NCBI GenBank assembly: GCA_964640855.1
Contig: CAZXIX010000053.1
Coordinates: forward strand, 1 to 28,675
Source: JAJDFU01 sp964640855
Lineage (GTDB): Bacteria > Bacteroidota > Bacteroidia > Chitinophagales > Saprospiraceae
Length of the DNA: 28,675 bases
Reading direction: 5' to 3'
The notes beneath the pieces are model-generated. The model was not told the origin of the DNA, did not search any database, and saw only the letters and a program-made list of their open reading frames with translations. Position 1 is the first letter of the stretch. Every line of letters begins with the position of its first letter. Shown here one piece after another: positions 8,002 to 14,965 of the stretch. Position numbers and translations under genes: made by a program.

Positions 8002-9066
8002 TTAAAAATGGGGACACAGGATGGCCGGTGGTACCTCGGGCTTTTTCGTAATGGTAATGATGTACCAGGCAGCGATGTCCAGGCTTCCCTGGTTGCCGGA
8101 GGTGTTGGCCAGGCTGGAAAAGGTCATGTCGTAGCTGGCGCGCACCCGCAGGCTTTTCCAATCTACCCCGGCAAGGATCTGACCGGCATCCCCGAATCGG
8201 TATCCCGGACCGATAGAAAGGGTGATATCCGATTGAGGTTGGAGTTTATAGCCCAGCAGGGCCTGTAAGTTGATGTTGCTTCCGCCGCCTTCGGTCGTTT
8301 GGAAAAAAGCGGAGGGCACCAGGGATAACTGCTCGGTAAAAGCCAGGGATACGTTGGCGTGAGCCTGGTAGGTGAAATTGACCCGCGAGCCGTCCTCATT
8401 TTGGGCATTGGGATCGGTGGTCAACAGGCCCAGGCGGGGCCGTGTCAGGTTGTTCATGGCAGCACCCAGTTCCATGGCTACCCGATCCGAAAAAGTTCTC
8501 CGCAGCATCAGGCCAACGTTCACGTTGAAGCCTCCCTGGTTGGGATTGGACATTGCCCGATCGTTTCCGGTGGCCGATGGGGTGTTCTCGGTCCCGATGA
8601 CGCTTTCCAATTCGTCACCGAAAAAGAAAGAAGTATTGCCCGAACTGATATCGATCCGCCTCTGAATACTGCCGAGCCCTACGCCGATCGTAAAGACGGT
8701 GGTCCGCGTTTTGTTGAGCGACCAGTGATAACTCCCGCTGAGCATGAATTGGGTGGTGGAAAAACCGGCTCTGCCCGCTTGGTCGGAGAGGAACATACCT
8801 CCCACCCCGATCCAGTCCAGCTTTCCGATGCCGCGAAAAAGCGGCGCATCCGCATAGAAGGACGGGGTTTGGAATTGCTCGCTCAGATAACCGAATCCCC
8901 ATTGATCTCGGTATATCCCGCCGATGCGTACGGTTCCGGGAAAAGCTCCGGTGAGGGAAGGGTTCACGCTCAAGGGAGCCATGTTGTAGAGCGTGTAGTG
9001 AAATTCCTGGGCGTTCAAGGGAATAAGGCCGGCCAGAAACAGGATTGGGAGTAGGAATCGCTTCAT
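8002..9066 (-). CDS. PorP/SprF family type IX secretion system membrane protein
   Basis: A 354-residue outer-membrane protein with signal peptide MKRFLLPILFLAGLIPLNAQ. It is followed by the family's typical opening EFHYTLYNMAPLSVNPSLTGAFPGTVRIGGIYRDQW. The motif 'Y...PLSVNPSLTG' and the later barrel strands, including NVNVGLMLRRTF, VAMELGAAMNNLT and LLGYKLQPQSDITLSIGPGYRFG, define PorP/SprF. Members occur as a dedicated T9SS component (PorP) and as many paralogs that help attach or export particular surface proteins (SprF type). Which role applies here cannot be told from sequence alone. It is upstream of the TPR-PD40-OmpA gene, a common pairing, and both are probably expressed together. The end (KKPEVPPAILCPHF) is a short non-barrel tail. 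The gene is divergent from the tail-tube cassette. Confidence 0.92.
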   Translation of the reverse strand: MKRFLLPILFLAGLIPLNAQEFHYTLYNMAPLSVNPSLTGAFPGTVRIGGIYRDQWGFGYLSEQFQTPSFYADAPLFRGIGKLDWIGVGGMFLSDQAGRAGFSTTQFMLSGSYHWSLNKTRTTVFTIGVGLGSIQRRIDISSGNTSFFFGDELESVIGTENTPSATGNDRAMSNPNQGGFNVNVGLMLRRTFSDRVAMELGAAMNNLTRPRLGLLTTDPNAQNEDGSRVNFTYQAHANVSLAFTEQLSLVPSAFFQTTEGGGSNINLQALLGYKLQPQSDITLSIGPGYRFGDAGQILAGVDWKSLRVRASYDMTFSSLANTSGNQGSLDIAAWYIITITKKPEVPPAILCPHF

Positions 9067-9262
9067 AGGCTTTAGTGGTCTGAACCGCTAATATGGCAAA
9101 AGGAATCCAAAATGCCCCAAGGTTAAGGGTAGGATGGCTGACCAACCCGAAGAATAGTGATGACGGATCAATATAATCGGACGGTGCATTCGGGCTAAGC
9201 TGCGTACAGCCTTGCCCATGCTAAAACAAATGGCTATAATCCTTATCTTTTGCCAAACTAAA

Positions 9263-9658
9263 ATGATGGGGATGCCTGAAGCTCGCCTTTTCCTGGATTT
9301 CGAACTGGACAATGGGTATTTGTTCCTCTGTCTTTGGAATGCCGGAGAAGGTCCGGCTTTGGATCCGAGGTTTAAGTTCAGCCCCAAGCTGAAGGGCTTG
9401 CGCCAAACCCATGTGATCTCCGACCTGGCCGTATTTCACAAAATGACCTATTTTGCTCCAGGTAAGCGATTCAACATTCTGGTGGACGAATTGGGCAGCT
9501 TCTTTGAGCCCTTTAAGCGAAGAGATCCGGTCTTTAAAATCTCCGTATCCTATCAGAATTTGAATCAGGAAGTCCAGAAGTTCCAGGTTGTGCATAATCT
9601 GGACATATATCGAGACCTTCCCTTATTGAATGAAAATTGGAAAAGCGATGTCAAATAA
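9263..9658 (+). CDS. Small conserved hypothetical protein upstream of tail-tube gene
   Basis: About 131 residues from the ATG at 9263. The reading frame is open back to an ATG at 9212, which would add a hydrophobic MPMLKQMAIILIFCQ segment. ATGs at 9266 and 9272 (MPEARLFLD) are also possible. I favour the cluster at 9263-9272 because the body looks like a soluble protein. It has beta-rich segments ARLFLDFELDNGYLFLCLWNAG, a TYFAPGKRFNILVDELGSFF stretch and a closing KFQVVHNLDIYRDLP. I do not recognise a named family. It overlaps the tail-tube gene start by about 11 bp, so the two are translationally linked. A minus-strand frame across the same bases lacks family character. Confidence 0.6.
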   Translation: MMGMPEARLFLDFELDNGYLFLCLWNAGEGPALDPRFKFSPKLKGLRQTHVISDLAVFHKMTYFAPGKRFNILVDELGSFFEPFKRRDPVFKISVSYQNLNQEVQKFQVVHNLDIYRDLPLLNENWKSDVK

Positions 9659-10082
9659 GCATCTGATCAATCTCCATTTCCTGGTCGAATGGGGAGGGAG
9701 TTCCCTGGCTTTCTCTGAGGTATCGGGCCTGGGGATGGAAACCGAAGTGGTTGAATTTAGAAGCGGTTCGAGCCGGGAATATTCCTCGGTCAAAATGCCG
9801 GGCCGCATCAAATACCCCAATATCGTCTTGAAAAGAGGAATGACGGAGGGGGACAATGAATTCTTTGAATGGTGGAATACCATCCAACTCAATCGGGTGG
9901 AAAAGCGGGATGTCGTCATTTCCTTGTTGAATGAAAATCACGAACCGGCCTTTGTCTGGAGAGTTCGGAATGCTTTTCCGGCCAAGCTATACTGGGATCC
10001 TATGCTGGGAAGAGGGAATGCTGTTTTTATCGAAACGCTCGAACTGGCTCACGAAGGGCTAATTGTCCAGGCTACCGGATGA
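9648..10082 (+). CDS. T4 gp19-like contractile tail tube protein (orphan)
   Basis: A 144-residue protein (start MSNKHLI at 9648; an ATG at 9630 adds six residues and increases overlap with the previous gene). It reads as the T4-like gp19 tail-tube family (TIGR02241 type) found in contractile injection systems such as the Afp/PVC tube subunits. Diagnostic wording: FLVEWGGSSLAFSEVSGL, EVVEFRSGSS, MPGRIKYPNIVLKRGMTEG, FFEWWNTI, RDVVISLLNENHEPAFVWRVRNAFPAKL and the ending ETLELAHEGL. Tube subunits stack into the inner tube pushed out by the sheath. No sheath, baseplate, ClpV-like ATPase or LysM gene is present within this window, so the gene is an orphan here. The flanks are PorP/SprF and GH31, neither phage-like. 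Confidence 0.88.
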   Translation: MSNKHLINLHFLVEWGGSSLAFSEVSGLGMETEVVEFRSGSSREYSSVKMPGRIKYPNIVLKRGMTEGDNEFFEWWNTIQLNRVEKRDVVISLLNENHEPAFVWRVRNAFPAKLYWDPMLGRGNAVFIETLELAHEGLIVQATG

Positions 10083-10247
10083 CCGACCCCTGTTTCTCTG
10101 CACCCAGGACGCCTCGGGTTGTATGCCAGGGCCAGGGTCAAATGGAAAGGCGTTGCAGCATAAAAAAACTTTTACTCCCGGCCGCAAGGGCGAGGTCAAT
10201 TACAGCAAGTATTCTCCTGCGCAGCAGTAAATCCTTTCCGGAGCCGG

Positions 10248-13115
10248 TTATCGGAGCCGGATGGCGCCTTTATTTTTGCCGTCTTTCCAAGGTCCGCTCA
10301 GCAACAAAAGTTTTCGCTTCTCATCCCACCAGCAGGGGCTCTGCCGGCCGGGTGATTCCATTTTTTTCTGGCTATAGCCCCGGCCCTGCCACCTCACCCG
10401 GACGGGAGGCTCCTCCAAGCCCGCCAATTCGATCCGCACTTCTTCGCCCTCCAGGTTTGAACGGTTCATTACCGCCTGTTTGATCTCCAGGAAGAGGATA
10501 TCGTCTTCCCGCTTGGTCTCGGATATAAACCAGGTGTAGTGTCCGTTTGGGATGTTGCCGGCCATTTCTCCGTCATCTACGTAGGCGCTATCGGTGTACA
10601 CACCGTTGGTGCGGGGGAGGAAAATCCGCCAGGCTGAAGTGGTCTTGACCCAGTTTTCCGAATTGCCCGGGGAAGGGTTCACGGGGATGGCCGCTCCGGC
10701 CCGCGCAAAAACAGGGATTCGGTCCAGATCCGTTTCTACGGTGACCACCCTGCCCCCTGCGAAACGTTCGCCGCTGAACCAGTCGTACCAGCGCCCCTCC
10801 GGTAGAAAAACGACTTTTTTCGTGGCTCCTTTTTCCAGTACAGGTGCTATCATCAAGTTGTCCCCCCAGAAATACTGTTGGTCCAGCAAGGTATTGGCCT
10901 TTCTGGATAAGGATTCCAGCACCAGAGAACGCGCCAGAGGAAGGCCGCTGCGATAGGCTTCCTGAGCCAGGGTGTAGGTATAGGGCAACAGTTGGTAGCG
11001 GAGTAAAACGGCATCCCGAACCCGTTTCCGGGTTTCGGAAGAATAAAAGATGGGTTCCGGCTCAATCCCCAGGGCGTCTCCGTGAATCCGCATGATGGGT
11101 ACGAAGGTGCCCATTTGTACCCATCGGGTATACAGCTCTTCGTCCTTGGGGCCGCCGGTGAAACCACCCAGATCGGAATGCATGTAGGGGATGCCCACCA
11201 GGCCGGCCCCCAGCATGATCGGCAGTTGAGCCCGGAAGGCTTCCCACGATCGGCTGACATCCCCCGACCAGGGGAAGACCGAATAGCGTTGCATCCCTAC
11301 CCAGCCCGAACGGTTCAGGTTGAAAAGCCGCTTGTCGGGGAAATCCCTTTGGTACCCTTCCTGCAGAATGCGCGACCAGTAATTCGAATAAAGGTTGTGC
11401 ACCTCCCGGGCAGAACCTCGACTATGCTGCATGGCGGCGGGATGATTCTCGGGTTCCCCGCTGTCGCACCACCACCCGTGGATGCCGTAGGCTTCAATCT
11501 TTTCCCGGTACAACTTCCAGAACCAGTCGCGTGACTCCGGCTGGAATACGTCCAGTATCCCGGCCGGCCCGGCCCAAAAATCCGGTATGACATAGGCTTG
11601 GCCGCTGGAATCCGTAGCCAGGAGGTTTTGCCCGCTAAGGGCATCCCAGTGCCGTGTGTCCTCCACAAAGTAGCTTTCGCTGATCATAAGGGTCTTAACT
11701 CCGTTCTCTTCCAGTTGATCGACCATGGCCCTGGGATCCGGCCAATGGCTTTTATCCCAGCTGAAGTCTCCCATTCGTTCTTTACCGCCAAACCAGTAAA
11801 GATCCAGCAGAATGGCATCCAAGGGGATTCCGGCCTCCTGAGTCCGTCGGGTGATGTCCAGGGCTTCCTGTTGACTGCGATAGCCGAAGCGCGATTGGAT
11901 GTACCCGAGGGCCCAAAGCGGAGGCAGGGGCTGGCGACCGGTCAGGGCCGTGTACTTTCGGAGGATTTCCCTGGGCGTTTCTCCCGGTATAAGGAAAAGG
12001 GAAAGCAGGGTGTCCTGGATCCCCATTTCCCAGACATCCTCCTCGGTTTTCCCGAAATCGACATAGCCGGGCCGGTAGCTGTCGATCAGGAGTCCGTAGC
12101 CGGCGGAGCTGATGAAAAAGGGAATGGAAATGTTGAGGGCAGTCTCGCCGTACGTGTAGCCGTAATTGGCCGTGTTGTAGAGGTAGAATCGTTCTCCCCG
12201 GCGGTTGGTCGGGATAGCCCGGGATCCGCCGCCGTAGATTTCTTCGCCTTTTTCCAATTGAAGACGGAGTCCGGTCACCGGACCCAGCAGACTATCCCGG
12301 TCATCGAAGAAAAACCCTCGCTCCAGGGTCAGGATCGGATGGTTCTTTCGGATCAGGGCCAGGTTGAAGGGGTTCTGGAAGACCATGAGTTCGGTGTCTC
12401 CGAGTTTCAGCCGATTTCCAGGCTTTTCGGGCTGGATCTCCTTGAAAATGGAAGCGTTGTCGGCCGGTACGATGGCGGCCTCCGAAAAGGGATTTTCTTC
12501 GCTTTGCCGCGGATGGTACAGGAGGTTGACAATGCCGCCGGGAAATTTGCTGAAAGAAATCGATTGTTGGCCGTTGCTCATATACAGCCGGCCGTCGAAC
12601 AGAGTCTTTCGGTCGGGGAGTGCGGTCAGAAATACGCCGTCGCGCCCGTCGGCCAGTTCCAGGGGGCCGTTGGGGTATTTGGGGACGTCCGGATAAAAAA
12701 CGTCGCCCTCGTCCTCTGCCTTGCCCACGAGCGTACCGGCTTGATTCCGAAAAACAAATCCCATCTGAAAAAAGGACTCGCTTTCGGGCAGCCCATAAAA
12801 GGACCGGATGGGGAAGCTGGCCTGGTAGGTGTTGGGGGCAACCCGTTTCATTCGCACCCGCGGGTCGGCTTCTCCCCAATTCCCCTGTACGAATCGCCAG
12901 CCGGAGGGCTCAAAACGGTTTCCGGTGATCACTCCGGTATGGAAATATACGTCGCCCTGGTAATCTTTCAGGGCCTGATTGCCCCGGTCGGCGTGGAAGG
13001 TCAGCCTGATGGTGTCCTCGGCCGTTGGGTTTTCGGGCACACAGGTGACAACTTGAGAAAACAGAGTGGGGATATTCAGAAGCAATAGGCAGAATAAGGT
13101 GAAGCGGAAAAGCAT
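10248..13115 (-). CDS. Secreted glycoside hydrolase family 31 (alpha-glucosidase type)
   Basis: About 955 residues from the ATG at 13115, where MLFRFTLFCLLLLNIPTLFSQ is a convincing signal peptide. The frame extends to 13202, but those extra residues lie in a repeat. The N-terminal part (VTCVPENPTAEDTIRLTFHADRG) looks like a starch-binding/amylase-type N-domain. It is followed by a GH31 beta-sandwich and the TIM barrel: DAILLDLYWFGG, the nucleophile motif GWWCDSGEPE (Asp near residue 551) and the acid/base motif HSDLGGF (Asp near 648). Family members remove alpha-linked glucosyl or xylosyl units from oligosaccharides. Exact substrate is not determinable here. No T9SS sorting domain is seen at the C-terminus, so it is probably periplasmic. 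It is convergent with the tail-tube gene. Confidence 0.93.
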   Translation of the reverse strand: MLFRFTLFCLLLLNIPTLFSQVVTCVPENPTAEDTIRLTFHADRGNQALKDYQGDVYFHTGVITGNRFEPSGWRFVQGNWGEADPRVRMKRVAPNTYQASFPIRSFYGLPESESFFQMGFVFRNQAGTLVGKAEDEGDVFYPDVPKYPNGPLELADGRDGVFLTALPDRKTLFDGRLYMSNGQQSISFSKFPGGIVNLLYHPRQSEENPFSEAAIVPADNASIFKEIQPEKPGNRLKLGDTELMVFQNPFNLALIRKNHPILTLERGFFFDDRDSLLGPVTGLRLQLEKGEEIYGGGSRAIPTNRRGERFYLYNTANYGYTYGETALNISIPFFISSAGYGLLIDSYRPGYVDFGKTEEDVWEMGIQDTLLSLFLIPGETPREILRKYTALTGRQPLPPLWALGYIQSRFGYRSQQEALDITRRTQEAGIPLDAILLDLYWFGGKERMGDFSWDKSHWPDPRAMVDQLEENGVKTLMISESYFVEDTRHWDALSGQNLLATDSSGQAYVIPDFWAGPAGILDVFQPESRDWFWKLYREKIEAYGIHGWWCDSGEPENHPAAMQHSRGSAREVHNLYSNYWSRILQEGYQRDFPDKRLFNLNRSGWVGMQRYSVFPWSGDVSRSWEAFRAQLPIMLGAGLVGIPYMHSDLGGFTGGPKDEELYTRWVQMGTFVPIMRIHGDALGIEPEPIFYSSETRKRVRDAVLLRYQLLPYTYTLAQEAYRSGLPLARSLVLESLSRKANTLLDQQYFWGDNLMIAPVLEKGATKKVVFLPEGRWYDWFSGERFAGGRVVTVETDLDRIPVFARAGAAIPVNPSPGNSENWVKTTSAWRIFLPRTNGVYTDSAYVDDGEMAGNIPNGHYTWFISETKREDDILFLEIKQAVMNRSNLEGEEVRIELAGLEEPPVRVRWQGRGYSQKKMESPGRQSPCWWDEKRKLLLLSGPWKDGKNKGAIRLR

Positions 13116-13189
13116 AAAGTCGAGGGTCGATGTATGGTTCATCCACAAACATAGGGTTAGCGGGAAAAGAAAACAATGGGTGAAGTGGA

Positions 13190-13334
13190 TGAGTGGGTCC
13201 ATTGGGTATGGGGTATCAGGTATTGGTTATCGGGTCGGAGCGCAGCGGAGATCCTGACAAGCGTGGAAAACATCCGCCTCCTCCAAAAATAAGATTCGCT
13301 TCGTCAGGGTACCGGGTTATCGGTTGAGTGGGCC
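13190..13334 (+). repeat. Dispersed intergenic repeat, copy A (hairpin core)
   Basis: About 145 bp upstream of the GH31 gene matches, in inverted orientation, the segment 21580-21732. Shared blocks include GAGTGGGTCCATTGGGTAT, AGATCCTGACAAGCG, AAATAAGATTCGCTTCGTCAGGGTA and a run of GGTAT-type units. The core arms CCTGACAAGCG (13253-13263) and CGCTTCGTCAGG (13297-13308) are complementary apart from one bulged C, giving a hairpin with a 33-base loop. By eye identity is about 75-80 percent. No ORF or transposase is inside. Confidence 0.8.
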
Positions 13335-13390
13335 TTAGTGGATGGGGCATCCGTTAGGGGCTTTTTCTATCTTGCCGTAAAATTATTTTT

Positions 13391-14161
13391 ATGCCTTTGC
13401 GCGTACGACGGCTGAACATGGACAGCAGTTGGGAGTGGGATTTCGACGGTTTCCGTCTGGTGGTAGATCCCTGGCTGGTCGGGTCGGAGATCGAGTTTTT
13501 CAAATGGCTCAGCGAACAATGGCATACTACGCCGCCGATCCCGCCCGAGGAGGTGACGCCCCCGGAGGCCCTGTTGATCACCCAGTCCTACATGGACCAC
13601 TGCCATTTGCCGACCCTGGAACTGCTGCCGGGTGATATCCCTATCCTGGCTTCTTTGACGGCACATCGATTGCTTTCCAAAAAAATGCCGGAACGTCAGC
13701 TTGAGTGGGTTCCGGACCTGCTGGAGAGTGGCTGGCTCAGTTGGAACGGCCTGGAATTAGCCACGCTACATCCCGGCCGGAAACGGGACCCGATCTATTT
13801 TGCTACCCTTATCCGATACCAGGAGATATCCGTTTTCTACTGTCCGCATGGATTTCACCTGAGCGAAGCGCAGCGGGAGGCCATCGAAGGCATTGCCTTT
13901 GATCTCCTGATCACCAGCTTTTCGGACTTCCGCTTGCCGGCCTGGCTGGGTGGGCATGTGAATCCCGGCCCGGAAAATGCCCGCCAATTGGCGGAAGTTC
14001 TGCAGCCCCGAAAAGTGATCAATACCCACGACGAGCAGAAGCGGGGCAAGGGACTGGTCAGCTTATTGGCCAAGGCCGTTTATCCCGATTACGGAAAGCT
14101 TCAACAGGAATGGGAGGGGAAGTTTGTGCATACGCCGGATTACAATGCGGTAATGCTGTAA
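13391..14161 (+). CDS. MBL-fold metallo-hydrolase-like protein with reduced His motif
   Basis: A 256-residue cytoplasmic protein (no signal peptide). It has the beginning of a UlaG-like metallo-beta-lactamase fold: SSWEWDFDGFRLVVDPWL, then LLITQSYMDHCHLPTLELL. In canonical members the second block is HxHxDH; here it reads TQSYMDHCH (residues 64-72), keeping only Asp69, His70 and His72. Related Bacteroidota and plant proteins share this SQ-x(2)-DDH-like form, so I read it as a subfamily trait rather than decay. Later candidates for metal binding are His in LATLHPGRKRD, YCPHGFH and VINTHDEQK. Activity is unknown. The final five codons and stop lie in an 8-bp tandem repeat. Confidence 0.8.
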   Translation: MPLRVRRLNMDSSWEWDFDGFRLVVDPWLVGSEIEFFKWLSEQWHTTPPIPPEEVTPPEALLITQSYMDHCHLPTLELLPGDIPILASLTAHRLLSKKMPERQLEWVPDLLESGWLSWNGLELATLHPGRKRDPIYFATLIRYQEISVFYCPHGFHLSEAQREAIEGIAFDLLITSFSDFRLPAWLGGHVNPGPENARQLAEVLQPRKVINTHDEQKRGKGLVSLLAKAVYPDYGKLQQEWEGKFVHTPDYNAVML

Positions 14162-14175
14162 TGCTGTAATGCGGT
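14144..14175. repeat. 8-bp tandem repeat AATGCNGT x4 at the end of the MBL gene
   Basis: Four consecutive units, AATGCGGT, AATGCTGT, AATGCTGT and AATGCGGT, run from 14144 to 14175. The stop codon of the MBL-fold gene (14159-14161) is inside the array. Because the unit is 8 bp, gain or loss of one unit would shift frame and change the C-terminus. Confidence 0.85.
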
Positions 14176-14290
14176 AATGGTTGGCTTATGGTAATACCAG
14201 CCCATTATTTGGGACAATGTTGCCATTTACGTTGATTACGGGGTGCTGAAATACCAATTATTCCCCTTTGTGAAATTGGCCCCCCAAAAC

Positions 14291-14650
14291 TTATATTCTC
14301 CTTCTCCTGACTTTCTTATTGCTTATAGTGATGAATTCATTTATCTGTGGTGAAAGTTTTTCATAATGGTTTAAATAGGAAACGATAAAATCCAGAATTA
14401 GCGGGACTTCTTCTTTTTGGTACCGGAGGAAAATGATGGTAAGGCCTTTGATCTGGTGGGCGAATATCCATTCCCCAAAATCCTTGTCTTCTGTAATGAG
14501 AATCTGATTATTGGCCTTGGCTAACTCGATTACCTCTCTGTCGGAAATACCTGGATATTTCTCCAAAACCCAATCAACTGGAAACCCAATCTCTCTCAGT
14601 GCCCGGACAATGTTTCCATTGAGCCCCTCGTCAGCCAGAATGTGAATCAT
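14291..14650 (-). CDS. DUF5615 PIN-like toxin
   Basis: A 119-residue protein with the DUF5615 (PIN-like, Mut7-C-type) pattern: MIHILADEGLNGNIVRALREIGF at the N-terminus with acidic Asp7/Glu8, then GISDREVIELAKANNQILITEDKDFGEWIF in the middle. The acidic residues correspond to those expected to bind metal in PIN-like nucleases. By family it is a likely RNase toxin, neutralised by the DUF433 protein encoded just upstream. The genes overlap by one base (TGATG), which is usual for coupled toxin-antitoxin pairs. The tail KKVRRRRI is basic. Base composition is clearly more AT-rich than the neighbours, suggesting acquisition. Toxicity is inferred. Confidence 0.85.
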   Translation of the reverse strand: MIHILADEGLNGNIVRALREIGFPVDWVLEKYPGISDREVIELAKANNQILITEDKDFGEWIFAHQIKGLTIIFLRYQKEEVPLILDFIVSYLNHYEKLSPQINEFITISNKKVRRRRI

Positions 14651-14880
14651 CAGGCAGCAATAATGTTCTCTTCAGATTTGAGAATATCGGCAGCATAGGC
14701 TATGCAAGCCAAAATAGCTTCCCTTGAAAGGGGGGGATACATGTCTATGATTTCTTCGAATGAGAAACCGGCAGAGATCTTTTCCAGGATCAACTCAACG
14801 GTTAATCGGGTTCCCTTGATCTTGGGCTTTCCCAGCATGATTGCAGGGTCTGCATCAATAAACTTTGTGTAATCTATCAT
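14650..14880 (-). CDS. DUF433 antitoxin
   Basis: A 76-residue DUF433 protein: FIDADPAIMLGKPKIKGTRLTVELILEKISAGFSFEEIIDMYPPLSREAILACIAYAAD. The GKP-x-IKGTR-x-TV block and the winged helix-turn-helix-like remainder are the family hallmark. DUF433 proteins pair with DUF5615 PIN-like proteins as type II antitoxins and usually also bind their own promoter. The toxin start overlaps this stop by one base. The upstream stretch 14881-14925 is AT-rich and should carry the promoter, although I find no good match to the Bacteroidota -33/-7 consensus. No partner chromosomal genes suggest another role. Confidence 0.87.
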   Translation of the reverse strand: MIDYTKFIDADPAIMLGKPKIKGTRLTVELILEKISAGFSFEEIIDMYPPLSREAILACIAYAADILKSEENIIAA

Positions 14881-14965
14881 ATCCTTAAAATAGCAATAAA
14901 GAGCAAATATTGCTTGTTTTATCCTCCATTACCAGATCACCGTTTACCGCTCGCCGTCTCACGTG

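Noticed and set aside
9221..9595. 124-codon minus-strand frame over the small gene before the tail tube
   Set aside because: The plus-strand frame has a better beta-rich protein pattern and overlaps the tube gene in an operon-like way; the minus frame has neither.
10079..10483. Open frame starting at ATGA overlap with the tail-tube stop
   Set aside because: The overlap looks attractive for a third cassette gene, but the protein is low in structure (Arg/Ser/Pro-rich) and most of it runs antisense into the GH31 gene.
11598..13088. 496-codon open frame on the plus strand opposite the GH31 gene
   Set aside because: It lies wholly antisense to a gene with clear GH31 catalytic motifs and shows no family character; high-GC codon use leaves the opposite strand open.
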